From Anodontia alba (taxonomy: Eukaryota > Mollusca > Bivalvia > Lucinida > Lucinidae), in contig OZ024837.1 in assembly GCA_964016985.1 (NCBI GenBank), positions 38,346,713-38,410,712 on the forward strand: a DNA stretch of 64,000 bases, read 5' to 3'. Below, in pieces: positions 42,215-52,867 of the stretch (the stretch's first letter is position 1; every line of letters starts with the position of its first letter). A model generated the notes under the pieces. That model had not been told where the DNA came from and did not search any database. It saw only the letters and a list, made by a program, of their open reading frames with translations. A program made the position numbers and the translations under genes.

Positions 42215-43190
42215 CAAAATGTATGCTTTTGTGGAGAAATAAGGCAAATATGTATCTGTATTTTCCTCTTATCTGGAGCTCTCCCCACAGTGGCTTCCTG
42301 ACAAAGCTGTATGACAAAGCGTGCATTTTGGGTTGTGTTTTGTACACGTGTCTTTACATTACGCTGTTTTAACTCACATACTCGCCGTGGCATACCTTGC
42401 ACCAGTTTTCGAAGAAACTGGGGCTCCAAATTGTTCCACTCGTCAACAAGTGCACGTACAAGAAAATCGAGTGTGACGACGTTTTTTCGTTTGTCGAAGT
42501 TACGTCCGTTTCTTGATGTTACGTCCAATACGGCCCCAACAGTGCTCGATGGACTCCTGCTGGGCTACTAAATTTCTTAATGCCTTCCTGGGCAAGAGAT
42601 TCTGTAACAACACGGACCGTATGTGCATGGGCAATGTCGTTCTGAAAAATATCACGTGCAGCTTGATATGCTCGAAAATGTGGGTACACAATAGGTTGAA
42701 GGATATCGTCAATGTAACGTTATCTATCAAAATTTGTTTGTTTATGTTGAGGTTTTACGGCCCAATCAACCCAACGGGGTCATGTCGAGCGCAGGCAGTT
42801 TACCTAACCACACTTTAGTCTTCTAAGTGGTTAACCAGTATTGTGCACATTCTTTCGCCAGAATCTGAAAACTGCCTTCTTGAATCAGCGGAAGGGAGAA
42901 AATAACTATAGAAAATATTTCATGATCAATCTCCGCGAAAGAATGTTGCCGACCTCGACTGGGGTCGAACCCGAGACCTCCTGGTCTCCAGTCGGACGCG
43001 CATCCAACTGAGCCACCGAGGCCGGCTGTCAAAGTTTGTCGAACCACCATAAGGTCAAGCTTGTGGTTATGAATAAAGCACCCCCTTATTATAATGGATC
43101 CACCACCGATCATTTCGGCAACAACGTTATTTTGAAAACGAGTCCTGTCCACGACGCCAAACACGTGCATGCCCATTTGTAAAATCGTAA
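42215..43190 (-). pseudogene. Tc1-like transposase pseudogene, split by a SINE
   Basis: Read on the minus strand. The segment before the SINE (43027-43180) gives pieces typical of Tc1 transposases (GGGSIIIRGCFIHNHKLDL, then MVVRQTLT). After the SINE come YIDDILQPIVYPHFRAYQA, the degraded catalytic box NDIAHAHTVRVVTE, SIEHCWGRIGRNIKKR, and the C-terminal LVRALVDEWNNLEPQFLRKL with VQGMPRRVCELK. The frame shifts at least twice, and the SPDLNPIE-type box is shortened, so the gene is dead. Inverted ends were not found. Confidence 0.85.
42734..43026 (-). mobile_element. tRNA-headed SINE, copy 3
   Basis: GCCGGC head at 43021-43026 and tail near 42734. B box 'gggttcgacccc'. Flanks 'tatcaaaatttg' and 'tgtcaaagtttg' are a diverged target duplication. 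Inserted into the Tc1 relic. Confidence 0.9.
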
Positions 43191-43257
43191 CTGGAGACAG
43201 CTCTTAAGCCAATCAGATTACTTGTTCCAGATTGTTGATATAAATATACATACTGAA

Positions 43258-43330
43258 TGGCAAACAGTGCAGATCCAGATCAGTTGGCTTCTTAGAAGCC
43301 AATTGATCTGGATCTACACTGATTGCAAAG
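43258..43330. repeat. family C hairpin copy
   Basis: 'gcaaacagtgcagatccagatcagttggcttc' pairs with its near complement ending 'ctacactgattgc'. Confidence 0.65.
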
Positions 43331-43490
43331 GCAGGATATATCTGGTTTCAGCAGGATAAGAGTTTAATAATCAAAGAAGTTCTTAACTTTTAAAACAATT
43401 GAAAAAAAAGCTTCATTTATTCAGAATGGAGGTACATTTCCTACTTCACTATGTTAGGCCAAATAAAAAGTACTTGTGTTTAGGGTAATA

Positions 43491-44120
43491 CGAGGGTCCT
43501 GCAAACAATTTTGTCACTGGGTTCGGATAACTTCAGTGCTACGTTTTATCAAACATATTTTTTATTACAAACCTTCAAAGTATTCCCCCTTTACTGAAAA
43601 ACAGTTTTGTAACCTTTTTACCCAATCGCGAAAAGCAGATAAATAGTCTTCTTTTGGTATCTGTTGGAGACACTGATAAATAGCGCTGCCAAAAGAAATT
43701 CTAGACGTATACTTATTTCCACAAAAGCATTTTCTTAAGCCTTGGAAATAAAAAGAAGTCACAGGGACTCATATCAGGTGAATAAGGTGGATGGTTGAAA
43801 ACTTTCACCTTTTCAGAAGTCAAAAAAGACTTTAAGTTAACAACCTCGCACATGAGAGGAGGCGTTGTCATGTAAAAGGTGGACTCCTGACCATCCATTG
43901 CTTGGTCGTTTCTTATTGTAACAAGTAAATTGGTCAGTGTATATGACTAGCATCTATTTCAATTTGAAATAACTCGGTCAGTTGGAAAGCAATTTTAACG
44001 AAATAAACGGGTATCGTTAGCTATTAAACACACCATTCAAGTGCAGTGAAGCATTTTTAAATATACCGAGGATAAAACCAAGGAAACCTATTAGTGACAG
44101 AACTTTTTTCATGACCCTCG
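43491..44120 (-). mobile_element. deleted mariner element, 630 bp
   Basis: Inverted ends CGAGGGTCCTGCAAACAATT and, at the right, the complement of CGAGGGTCATGAAAAAAG, with shared TGTCACT further in. TA at both sides (43489-43490, 44121-44122). On the minus strand it retains only the C-terminal part of a mariner transposase, so it is an internal-deletion derivative. Confidence 0.85.
43565..43898 (-). pseudogene. mariner transposase C-terminal fragment
   Basis: The pieces KVKVFNHPPYSPDMSPCDFF and NKYTSRISFGSAIYQCLQQ with GEYFEGL at the end are typical mariner C-terminal motifs. The two pieces lie in different frames (shift near 43735) and the first catalytic Asp is absent. Confidence 0.85.
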
Positions 44121-44569
44121 TATGTTAGAAAACAAATATTTTGGGTTGGTAGGATTTTTTTTTGTGTGTAGAATTATACCATCATTATCAAATATATTTA
44201 GATTTCGCAAAAGTCACTTAAAATTTCTAAGTCTGTTTGGCTATCCTTAGATGTGGGTCTTGTCTGAATATTTTGCATAAATATTTTATCCAAGTAATAC
44301 AGCTTACAATTGCTATGGTTCACCAGCAAAATTAGGTTGGGTGGGCTTACCCTAAACGAACATATTTGTTATTATTTGGACTCATGTAGTAAAAGGCGAA
44401 ACCAGGGAGTCGGACATTGTGAGAAAGGTAATGTGATGCAACGAATACCATGATCAGACTGCGCGGATATCTTGACTGACCTTGGCATTCATTGCCAGCT
44501 AATGAGATAATGATCCATTTTGTGTTAGTGTTAGTTACAACAGCCATAGCTAGAGATAAGTCACTTTTG

Positions 44570-44705
44570 TTCACAAAAAAAAAAAAATGTCGATATTTTT
44601 CAAAGTATCCACGAAAACATACAGCGTGGATATTCATTAGAAGCGCATCGACGAGGCGCTTCTAATGAATACCCACACTATAAGTTTTCGTGGAGAAATA
44701 AAAAA
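44570..44705. repeat. hairpin element with 'cgaggcgcttctaatga' core
   Basis: 'ccacgaaaacatacagcgtgg...' pairs with '...cacactataagttttcgtgg'. The core is 'tcattagaagcgcatcgacgaggcgcttctaatga'. It resembles 45405-45505 and 47545-47645. A different outer sequence from family A, but a similar centre. Confidence 0.6.
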
Positions 44706-45143
44706 AAAAAAAAACAATTCTGACACTCCTCCTAACTGGAGCTATGATATCGTATATCTGGGATGAAACTTAATGATTCTTGGTCTCTGGTCCTGTGGTC
44801 TAATATTACAAGCTTGTTGACAAAAAGAGGTTTATATCTTCATTTCTGAAATTTTTGGGACTCTCTTCTCCCGATCTCTGCGGATACTGGTACGTAATTA
44901 TATCTGGTTTATCTGGTTTAACACTTTCATACTTGTGTAGTTTTCTTTAACCTATTTTAGACTGAAAAAAAAAAAGAAAAAAAAAAAAAAGAGAAAAAAA
45001 CTCACCAAAATATATTTTGGAAGAGTCCAATTTCACTTTAAGGTATGTCAGGGTATATGATTTAGGTATGCCTAGCGAAAATGGTTCAGCTATTTGCAAA
45101 CAATGGAGACCCTAATCAGACGCAACATTCTTGCCGGGCTCAA

Positions 45144-45385
45144 CATCACGAGAACACGCCTTTATAGTTTTGACCCCGCTTAAACCCCGCTTTTTGTACA
45201 GTAAAACTGAGGTTACAGGGGTATACATTGTTTTTTTTTTTGTTTTTTTTTTATTTCTGCTCAAAATCATAAATTGTGGATACTCGTCAGAACCGCCTCG
45301 CGGAGGCGGTTCTAACAAGTACTCACAATCTATGTTTAGAGCAGAAATATGAAATTACCAGAATTTTCCATCTGGATAAGCGGGA
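45144..45385 (+). mobile_element. family A element, copy 10, right end truncated
   Basis: Starts 'catcacgagaacacgcc', hairpin core 'cgcctcgcggaggcg'. The second arm breaks off after 'aattttccatctgga' and runs into another hairpin repeat. Confidence 0.85.
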
Positions 45386-45404
45386 TGTAAAGATTATTTT
45401 TTGT

Positions 45405-45505
45405 TTCTAATTTTTCCGCGAAAACGGATGTTGTGGGTACACCTTAAAAGCGCCTCAGTGAGGCGCTGCTAAAGAGAGCAAACAACATACATGTACGTTT
45501 TCGAG
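45405..45505. repeat. hairpin element with 'gcgcctcagtgaggcgc' core
   Basis: 'cgcgaaaacggatgttgtgggt...' opposite '...caacatacatgtacgttttcg'. Related to 44570-44705. Confidence 0.55.
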
Positions 45506-45589
45506 AAATAAGAAAAAAAAATCTAAATATTTTTGGTTAAAAAAGCAGATTTGGGTAGGTTGAAAAAGCAGATTTGGCTTAGCGCCATA

Positions 45590-45790
45590 CATTCAACTAC
45601 TATATGTTAATTATTTGAATATACCCATTATGCCTAGTGTCCTATAAAAGGGACACTGGCAAACAGTGTAGACTCAGATCAGACGCCGTAGAACGCGGCA
45701 TCTTATAAGGGTCTACACTGTTTGCATTAAATACAGGTATTTCTATGAAACATGGTTCTATCAAAAACTAGCGAAACGGACTCTTGTAGG
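45590..45790. mobile_element. family C element, full copy
   Basis: 'acccattatgcctagtgtcc', then the hairpin 'gcaaacagtgtagactcagatcagacgcc...' to 'gggtctacactgtttgc', then 'aaatacaggtatttctatgaaac' shared with 48275-48535. Confidence 0.65.
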
Positions 45791-45799
45791 CAGGTGGCT

Positions 45800-46790
45800 T
45801 TTATCGTGAGGTCAAATTTGCAATAAACTGACACCGGAAATCAGAAACTTGGCTGTTATAACGCGGTGACTTTTGTTAAGAGGTGGTCATTAGGGTAGGT
45901 TCCACTGTAGGTTTCGCGCGACTCACTAAATGCTTAATAAAAGTAAAACGATTGTGATTTACGCGTATCCTTTTGAGGTTGTTTTTTGTAAAATGTGTAT
46001 GCATTTGTAGAATATCGGTTTTCTTCCAGTTTTATGGGGTTCTTAGTGGTGTTTTATATAACTTTTCACCCCCACACTTTTTTACTATTATTATTCAAAG
46101 TCACACTTTTGCAGCAGAGAACTGTGCTATTGGTAACATAGTGAAATAAAAAAAGGGAAATACTGTCTAGAATGAATGTAGCAATGTGGGTTTTGCTCAT
46201 TTAAAAGAGAAATGAGCAGTTTTCCCGTAGGAGCCCCAATTTGACCATTCGACCTGAAATAAGCTTGTTGCTGTCAATATTCGTACACGTTTGAATTTTT
46301 TTCTTTTCGTTTGTTCTTCGTACTACGAAGAAGAAACAAAAGATATTTTTCTTTGTTTACGATTGGAAATATGCATTCTCAAATCGAACGGATTATAAGC
46401 TGATTTAAGAATACAGTTTAATTTGATATTCAAGCATGGACAGATTTGGGCCGAAAGAAAACTTTATGAGTGGAGAAAAGAACGAAACATTGCTACATAG
46501 ATGATTTCGGATATAGTATGTTCGGCCTAGGCTATGGATGGCGACATGTAATTATGTATGCGGGCTAGAAAACAAACGATCATAGCTGATTTTTTTTTTT
46601 ACATAGCTCATGTTTTTATCGTTGAGTATTGCGATAATTTATATAATTACAACCTTTCATAAATTATAACATTTTTTCACTATACTACGATCTATAGGGA
46701 GCTAAGTAATGCATGACGGATTAGTTTCTCGGCGTATTGATGCTTTGCATCAATGTGTTCTTGTTACTGGTTCATATAGTTTCAAGGAGG
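45800..46790. other. no gene seen
   Basis: AT-rich, no long frame, no repeat recognised. It includes short complementary runs (ttcttcgtactacgaagaa near 46314). Confidence 0.4.
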
Positions 46791-46796
46791 GTTATA

Positions 46797-47215
46797 GGTA
46801 GGGATGCGCTCGATTAGCTTCATTGGTAGAAATGTACTCCATTTTCATTACTGATAGGGATGTGCTCCATTAGCATCATTGATAAGAGAGTGTCTGTTAG
46901 CATTGGTAGGGGTTTGCTTCATAAATAGAAGTATTAGAGATGTGCCCCATTAGCAGACTCGTTAGGGATGTGCTCTGGTAGAGTCATTGGCAGGGATGTG
47001 CTCCATTAGCATCATTGTGCTCCATTAGCATCTTTGGTAGGGATGTGCTCCATTAACATCATTGGTAGGGATGTGCACCATTAGCATCTTTGGTAGGGAT
47101 GTGCTCCATTAACATAGTTGGTAGGGATGCCCTACATTACATGTACCCTGATTGGTAAGGATGTTCTCCATTAGCATCCTTTATACGGAAATGCTCTATT
47201 AGCATCTTTGGCAGG
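46797..47215. repeat. minisatellite, ~32-bp unit
   Basis: Repeats of 'ggtagggatgtgctccattagcatcattg' with changes and gaps, about 12 units, most regular at 46975-47130. Confidence 0.85.
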
Positions 47216-47544
47216 AATGATGTAAAAGCAGTGCAGGGTTTTCGGATCGGAACGTGAGCTAGAGGGTTCAATTGCAGCAAGCGATCCTAATGAGAGACCT
47301 ATCATTTGCAGGTTATAGATCCTGCTCCCGGGACCAAAATTCTCTTTTATGGAGAATGGATACACTTTGTAGACTGTCAGCCATTTTAAAAGTTGTCTGG
47401 TAGAAAATCAGCCAAATGTGTCCAGTCCCCTTGATATTTGTGCAGTAAAATTCCAGTATTATGACCACTTTTGGGACTGCCTCATAGTGGCCTGTACAAC
47501 ATAGCGTCAGACCAGGTTCTTTGTAGAATGAAACTTGGCATTTT

Positions 47545-47645
47545 TGTTTATTTCTCCACCAAACATATGTTGTTGTACTCATCAGAAGCGCCTCGCTTAG
47601 GAGCTTCTAATGAGAACCCACAACATATGTTTTCAAAAAGCAAAA
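47545..47645. repeat. hairpin element with 'gaagcgcctcg' core
   Basis: 'aaacatatgttgttgtactcatcagaagcgcctcg' pairs with 'aggagcttctaatgagaacccacaacatatgttt'. Confidence 0.6.
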
Positions 47646-48274
47646 ATATATGCGATTACCTTCACTTATCTGGAACTACGCAGAATAACGAGAAAACCCA
47701 TTTCCGACTGGCAAAATCTGGTCTTACATGTAATAGCGGAGTGAGCTTATTTTCTTAAAAGTGAAATTTTACAGTTTATGTATCATGACTACGCACTTTC
47801 GTTCGATCTATATAATCAGGCGCAAGATACACGGGCCACAATGTCAAATAAAGGACTCTTGGACACGTGCGCCACGAAGTCTGCGCCATTCGCGCAGTCT
47901 GATCAGAATCTTCTCTGGCCGCATTTTGGATAGCAATGACTGCGAAGTTTCTTTATGCGAACAACGAAGATTCTGATCTCACTGCGAGGTTGCGCATGCT
48001 GATTTGAGTCTTTGTTGGGCGCATACGAGTATGTCAGAGTGCAAGTTCTGACACGCTGCGGGTCGAATGCGTCCTTTGGACTCGTTGACATGATCAGACA
48101 TTTGAAGCACGTATATGAAATATTGCAGACAAGATCACATTGCTGAATAGGATAAAGTAACAAGTTGGCGGCTCAAATATGCGCAAAAACAATATGACTT
48201 GGTATAAAGTAACCCCAAGGACACAAAAGTGTACAAGCTTTTGTTTGCTAAATGTATATTTTAACCAATTTGTA

Positions 48275-48535
48275 ATTAGCGGTCCCTTAGATGGGACATT
48301 GGCAAACAGTGTAGACCCAGATCAGACCCAGTTCTGTGGCGTCTAATCAGGGTCTATACTGTTTGCATTAAATACAGGCATTTCAACAAAACATGATAAT
48401 AGTTTAAAAAAAAACAACAACAAAAAAAACAAAAAAAAAAAAAAAAAAAAAAAACTGACCAGACACCCCTTCAACCAGAAATGAACTGGTCCAAAGAATT
48501 CCGGCAGAAGAGTCCACTTGGCATAAATGGGTTAA
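48275..48535. mobile_element. family C element, full copy
   Basis: Hairpin at about 48300-48368, then an A-rich interruption at 48425-48455, then 'gtccacttggcataaatgggtt'. Matches 34840-35050. Confidence 0.65.
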
Positions 48536-48623
48536 TTTGAATTGTCTTTCAATGCAATAATTCAACAACCGTATAACGTATAATATCTCTGCTATTCAGT
48601 TTTATTACCTTTTCATTGCGACC

Positions 48624-48904
48624 AATCACGAAAACACACCTATATAATTTTGACCCCTTTAAACCCCACTTTTATATAGGAAAACTGGGGTTTACAGGGG
48701 TATACATTATTTTTCTTATTTCTGCTCAAAAACATAGATTGTGGGTACTCGTTAGAACCGCCTCGCTGAGGCGGTTCTAACGAGTACCCACAATCTATGT
48801 TTTGAGCAGAAATATGAGAAATATCAGAATTTTTTTTATCGGAAAATTTCCCTTTTTTGGTTGTAAAGTTTTCAGTATATTTGAATAGGCGTGTTTTCGT
48901 AATG
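48624..48904 (+). mobile_element. family A hairpin element, copy 11
   Basis: Full length from 'aatcacgaaaacacacc' to 'aggcgtgttttcgtaatg', perfect centre 'cgcctcgctgaggcg'. Confidence 0.9.
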
Positions 48905-49237
48905 ATTCTGGTTACTGTGAAAATCTTATACCGCTTAAGCCGGTGCTAGGGGGCGTATACAGCCTCGCAGATTTCATTGCTTTATATGAAGAGAATATTG
49001 CTCACCGAGTCTCTCTGTGTTCTTTTGTTAGAGCTTTGTTACCAAAGATACCCTTATATTTTTTTTTTATTCAAAAACAATTTTGAATTTTTCTGTTTCA
49101 TAGAACCATGAATGAAAAGATATATGTTAACTGTATTTTAAATACAAATGAAAAGCCTAATAAAGTTAAGAAATAATTATTCTGCTACTTCTATTCTTTC
49201 GAGTATGACCGAGATTATCGGCGTATAATTGTACCTT

Positions 49238-49516
49238 CATTACGAAAACACGCCTATTCACATATACCGAAAATTTTACCACCAAAAAATGGAAATTTTC
49301 AGATAAAAAATTCTGATATTTTTCATATTTCTGCTCAAAACATAGATTGTGGGTACTCGTTAGAACCGCCTCGACGAGGCGGTTCTAACGAGTACCCACA
49401 ATATACGTTTTTGAGCAGAAATAAGAAAAATAATGTATACCCCTGTAAACCCCAGTTTTACTATATAAAAGTGGGGTTTGAGGGGGTCAGTATTATATAG
49501 GCATGTTTTCGTGATG
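49238..49516 (-). mobile_element. family A hairpin element, copy 12
   Basis: Full length from 'cattacgaaaacacgcc' to 'ggcatgttttcgtgatg'. Confidence 0.9.
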
Positions 49517-49603
49517 TGATGTTAGATTTTACCGTACGTTGTGCTATCGTAACGGCTCATCAGAAGTTTTGTTTCATCAGGTAATGAACGAATTCTTTCC
49601 ATC

Positions 49604-49852
49604 CATTACATAAACACGCCTATTCAAATATATTGGAAAATTTACCAGCAAAATATGAAAAATTTCAGATGGAAATTCTAATATTTTTCTTATGTCTGCT
49701 CAAAAACATAGATTGGGGGTACTCGTTAGAACCGCCTCGAGTACCCACAATCTATGTTTTGAGCAGAAATATGAAAAATAATGTATACCCCTGTAAACCC
49801 TAGTTTTACTATATTAACGGGGTCAACATTATATAGACACGTTTTCTTGATG
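49604..49852 (-). mobile_element. family A element, copy 13, hairpin tip deleted
   Basis: From 'cattacataaacacgcc' to 'gacacgttttcttgatg'. In the centre one arm reaches 'gttagaaccgcctcga' but the other begins at 'gtacccacaatc', so the tip was lost on one side. Confidence 0.85.
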
Positions 49853-50179
49853 AAAAAAAAACTTGATGATTTAAATAACTGTGCAGCCTAATGTTATGCC
49901 CAACGTTGTACAACTCATCTGTGTTAAATGCAGAAACTGGAACGTGCTTGTAAAAGTTGTTGATATCAAACCGTGTGCATGTTTAGTCAAGCCTAAAGAT
50001 ATATTTGATGAATGGGGTTTGAGTGTCAAACTTATTTGAAATGAAGATATTTATTGAAAGTGACATCATTAGAGCCTTCAGGCTTTTGTTTCAACAGATG
50101 TATGTACATTCTAAATGGGTGTTTTTGGTTTTGGAGGTCAAATACAACTTTGAAACAAAATATGCGTAACAAAATAAAC

Positions 50180-50690
50180 GTCAAAAATAATCTACAAGTC
50201 ACTACGATGTTTCTTACCAAGTTTCGAGTCGATTGGTTTTTCTTTTCCAGGAGACAAAGCGTAAAAAAAAATAGATTTTTAGGATGACCATCATGGCGGC
50301 CATATTGGATTTCCGATCGAAACGATTTTAGCTATTTTTGATCTAAAAGTCACCCAGATGCGTCCTACCATGTTTCGAGTCCATTGATCTTTCGGTTCAG
50401 GAAAGGAAGCGAAAAATTGGATTTTCAAGATGGCCGCCATAGCGGCCATCTTCGATTTTTGATCGAAACGATTCTAGCTACTTTTGCTCTACAAGTCATC
50501 CCGATGCTACTTTCCAAGTTTTGAGTCAAGTGACCTTTGGGTTCAGGAGAAGAAGCGAAAAATAAATTTTCAAGATGGTGGCCATGGCGGCCATCTTGGA
50601 TTTTCGATCAAAACGATTTTAGGTACTTTTGCTCTACAAGTCACCCCGATGCTTCCTATTAAGTTTCGAGTCAATTAGCGCAGCATGCTG
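50180..50690. repeat. tandem repeat with ~147-bp period and GGCGGCCAT blocks
   Basis: About three and a half units containing 'aagatggccgccatagcggcc', 'gatcgaaacgattttagct', 'ctacaagtcaccccgatgc' and 'aagtttcgagtc'. The 'ggcggcca' block appears near 50293, 50440 and 50588. Frames through it are short. Confidence 0.8.
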
Positions 50691-51135
50691 TGTTTTTCTC
50701 TTAGAGAATCTGACCCCCACCTTCCCGACTATTACTATACCAAAGTCGGGTTAGTGGGGTATTGCATTTCTATATGTTTCTGATGACTGTGACCATAAAA
50801 CTCTGCCCAAATGCCAATAAAATGATGTTTTGTTATGCAATTAGTTAAGTTATACTGGTGAGACAGATAACTAGAGACCCACACACAAAATTCTTAAATA
50901 TAAAACAATAAAGTAGCTCAAAACTGATTCCAAATTCTACATCTGCATAAAAAATTAATCAAATTACACATTTTAAATGGTTTCCTTCGAGGTATGTTAA
51001 CAAATAAAGATTTTAAGACTATATATTACAGTGCAGGGAACCAGTTTTATCAGAGAAAAGTAATCTGGTGAGACCACCTGTTGTGAACAGACTCCTTAGT
51101 GTAGGCGAGTTGAGGGCAGTAGCCATAAAACATCT

Positions 51136-51379
51136 GGGCCCTGTTGTTCAAAGCGTCGTTAGCTTAACGAGCTCGTTAAGGGTCATTTCGTTAACTGTTT
51201 TAGCGAATTCAATATACAATATTCTGATATTTTTTGCTGAAAAAATGTGAGTAGCTTTTGCACTGCAAAAGCTACTCACATTTTTTCAGCAGAAAATTTC
51301 AGCATATTTGCATATCACTCGATGTAAATTTTAACGAATCGTTAACTAACGACATCGTTAGCTTTGAACAACTGGGCCC
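51136..51379 (+). mobile_element. family B hairpin MITE, copy 3
   Basis: GGGCCCTGTTGTTCAAAGC to GAACAACTGGGCCC, same orientation as copy 1. Confidence 0.9.
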
Positions 51380-51680
51380 AGGTTGAATTATCAGCTGAGC
51401 ATGAATTTTTTGCTTTGCCACTTTTTTTTCTAAGAGAAAACCTGTGGGGTGTAGGAGGAACAGGTTTTTAAATCAGTTGTTGACGCCGCACGACGGACAT
51501 TGGCCCCAACATCTCGCCTTTAACACTTCGTGCTCAGGTGAGCCAAAATAGCACGTACATTACTCTGTTAATAAATATGAAAATGTCAATTAATCTTGGC
51601 ATTTTCATATTTTTTAGCAAAGAAAATTTCATGCTCAGCTGAGTTGAGCATGAAATAAGTTTTATAACCTCGGGCTAGTA
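51380..51680. repeat. foldback repeat with 'cagctgagcatga' ends
   Basis: 'atcagctgagcatgaattttttgctttgcc' and '...gcaaagaaaatttcatgctcagctgag' are inverted. An inner hairpin 'aaaatgtcaattaatcttggcatttt' sits near 51590. Related to 23390-23640. Confidence 0.6.
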
Positions 51681-51972
51681 CAATTTGCAATTTGTCAAAC
51701 GCCAATCTTTCAGCTAGATATTTTGTGTGAAATAGTCACATCAAGTTATCAAGGCTCCAGTGGGGCTCACCAAATGATGTTTTTTTTTATGGAAACATTA
51801 CTACAAAAATTAAATAATAATAATAATAGTCATAATAATATATGAAAAAAAAATATATATAAATAAATAAATAAAAAATAAAATAGATAAAAAACAAATG
51901 AAAAACTCCTTCTATCTGTAGCTACAGTCTATTATTGTTTATTTTTATATATTTCGAATTGCAGAAATAAGG

Positions 51973-52063
51973 ATGGTCCCGTCAGTATGTCTTTGTTTAT
52001 TTTTGTTAACTGCGTTTGCTGCCTCCCTCCAGCAACCGTATGGCAACGCAAGGAATACCATAG
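51973..52063 (+). CDS. gene 2 exon 1: start codon and signal peptide
   Basis: ATG in 'ataaggatggtc'. It reads MVPSVCLCLFLLTAFAASL, a clear hydrophobic signal sequence with likely cleavage near AFAA-S, then QQPYGNARNTI. Donor 'TAG|gtgagt', phase 1. A TATA-like 'tttatatattt' lies about 25 bp upstream, but 'aattgcag' before the ATG could instead be an acceptor for a 5' untranslated exon. Confidence 0.65.
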
Positions 52064-52225
52064 GTGAGTGGCATCATGTCAACAAATCTGTGTAATGTGT
52101 ACATGTACCCCGTGATATTCCTTAATTCTTTCAGAGTCAAATTTCAGACGACATTTGTCGTCTGCTTTTCTTTGTTTTAACAAACTATCGCTTGAAAACA
52201 AGTTTATACGCCAATTTGAAAAACT

Positions 52226-52302
52226 GCATGCCAAACAGCGTAGATCCAGATGAGACGGCTATATATATGAGCCGTCTCATCTGGATCTAATCTGTTTGCA
52301 AA
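52226..52302. repeat. family C hairpin copy
   Basis: 'cagcgtagatccagatgagacggct' pairs with 'agccgtctcatctggatcta' around 'atatatatg'. Confidence 0.7.
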
Positions 52303-52564
52303 AGCCAATTATTATCGCCTGTGGCAGTGAAAGAGTTAATATACAGGGTAAATAACGATAAAGGTATATAAACAGAATCTGAATCTATTTTTTTGTTCTG
52401 TTGTAAACTTAAGCTTTCACTCGTGTAATGCATAAATATGCATAAATGTATCAACTTGAAGAAGGTAAATTTCAAGAGGCTAGACTTTCTCATTTTCTCC
52501 GTATTGGATGATTAAAAAGTCATGGCTTACACAGTTCTAGAGTTCCATTTCTCTAGGAAAACAT

Positions 52565-52615
52565 ATAATCAGGAAGTTGTTAGAAGCGCCAACACAAGGC
52601 GCTTCTAATGGGCTC
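52565..52615. repeat. minor hairpin 'gttagaagcgcc...ggcgcttctaat'
   Basis: The same type of core as in families A and K, with another loop (aacacaa) and other flanks. Confidence 0.5.
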
Positions 52616-52619
52616 CCAC

Positions 52620-52855
52620 TACAGGGCCAAGTCAAACGGAAAGAAGTCCTCGAACATGCACAAAATGCACATGGTCAGATTAATACCGCGCATGCGTAAA
52701 GTCTCATCCTGGCGTTTGCTTTTCATCGATACGTTCTATGATGTCAAATGATTCTGTTAGAGGACAGCAAAGGACCTGATCAAACTGCGCGAATGCGCAG
52801 GTTGGTCTGGGCCTTCGCTGTCCGAATATGCCCGAAGACACGTTTTCGCATTATA
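52620..52855. repeat. 'gatcaaactgcgcg' repeat
   Basis: Collinear with 12485-12740 ('gaacatgcacaaaatgcac', 'aggacctgatcaaactgcgcgaatgcgcagg', 'atgcccgaagacacg'). Confidence 0.6.
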
Positions 52856-52867
52856 AGATTGGTTATA

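Noticed and set aside
42311..42571. Plus-strand frame of 86 codons
   Set aside because: Antisense to the Tc1 transposase relic.
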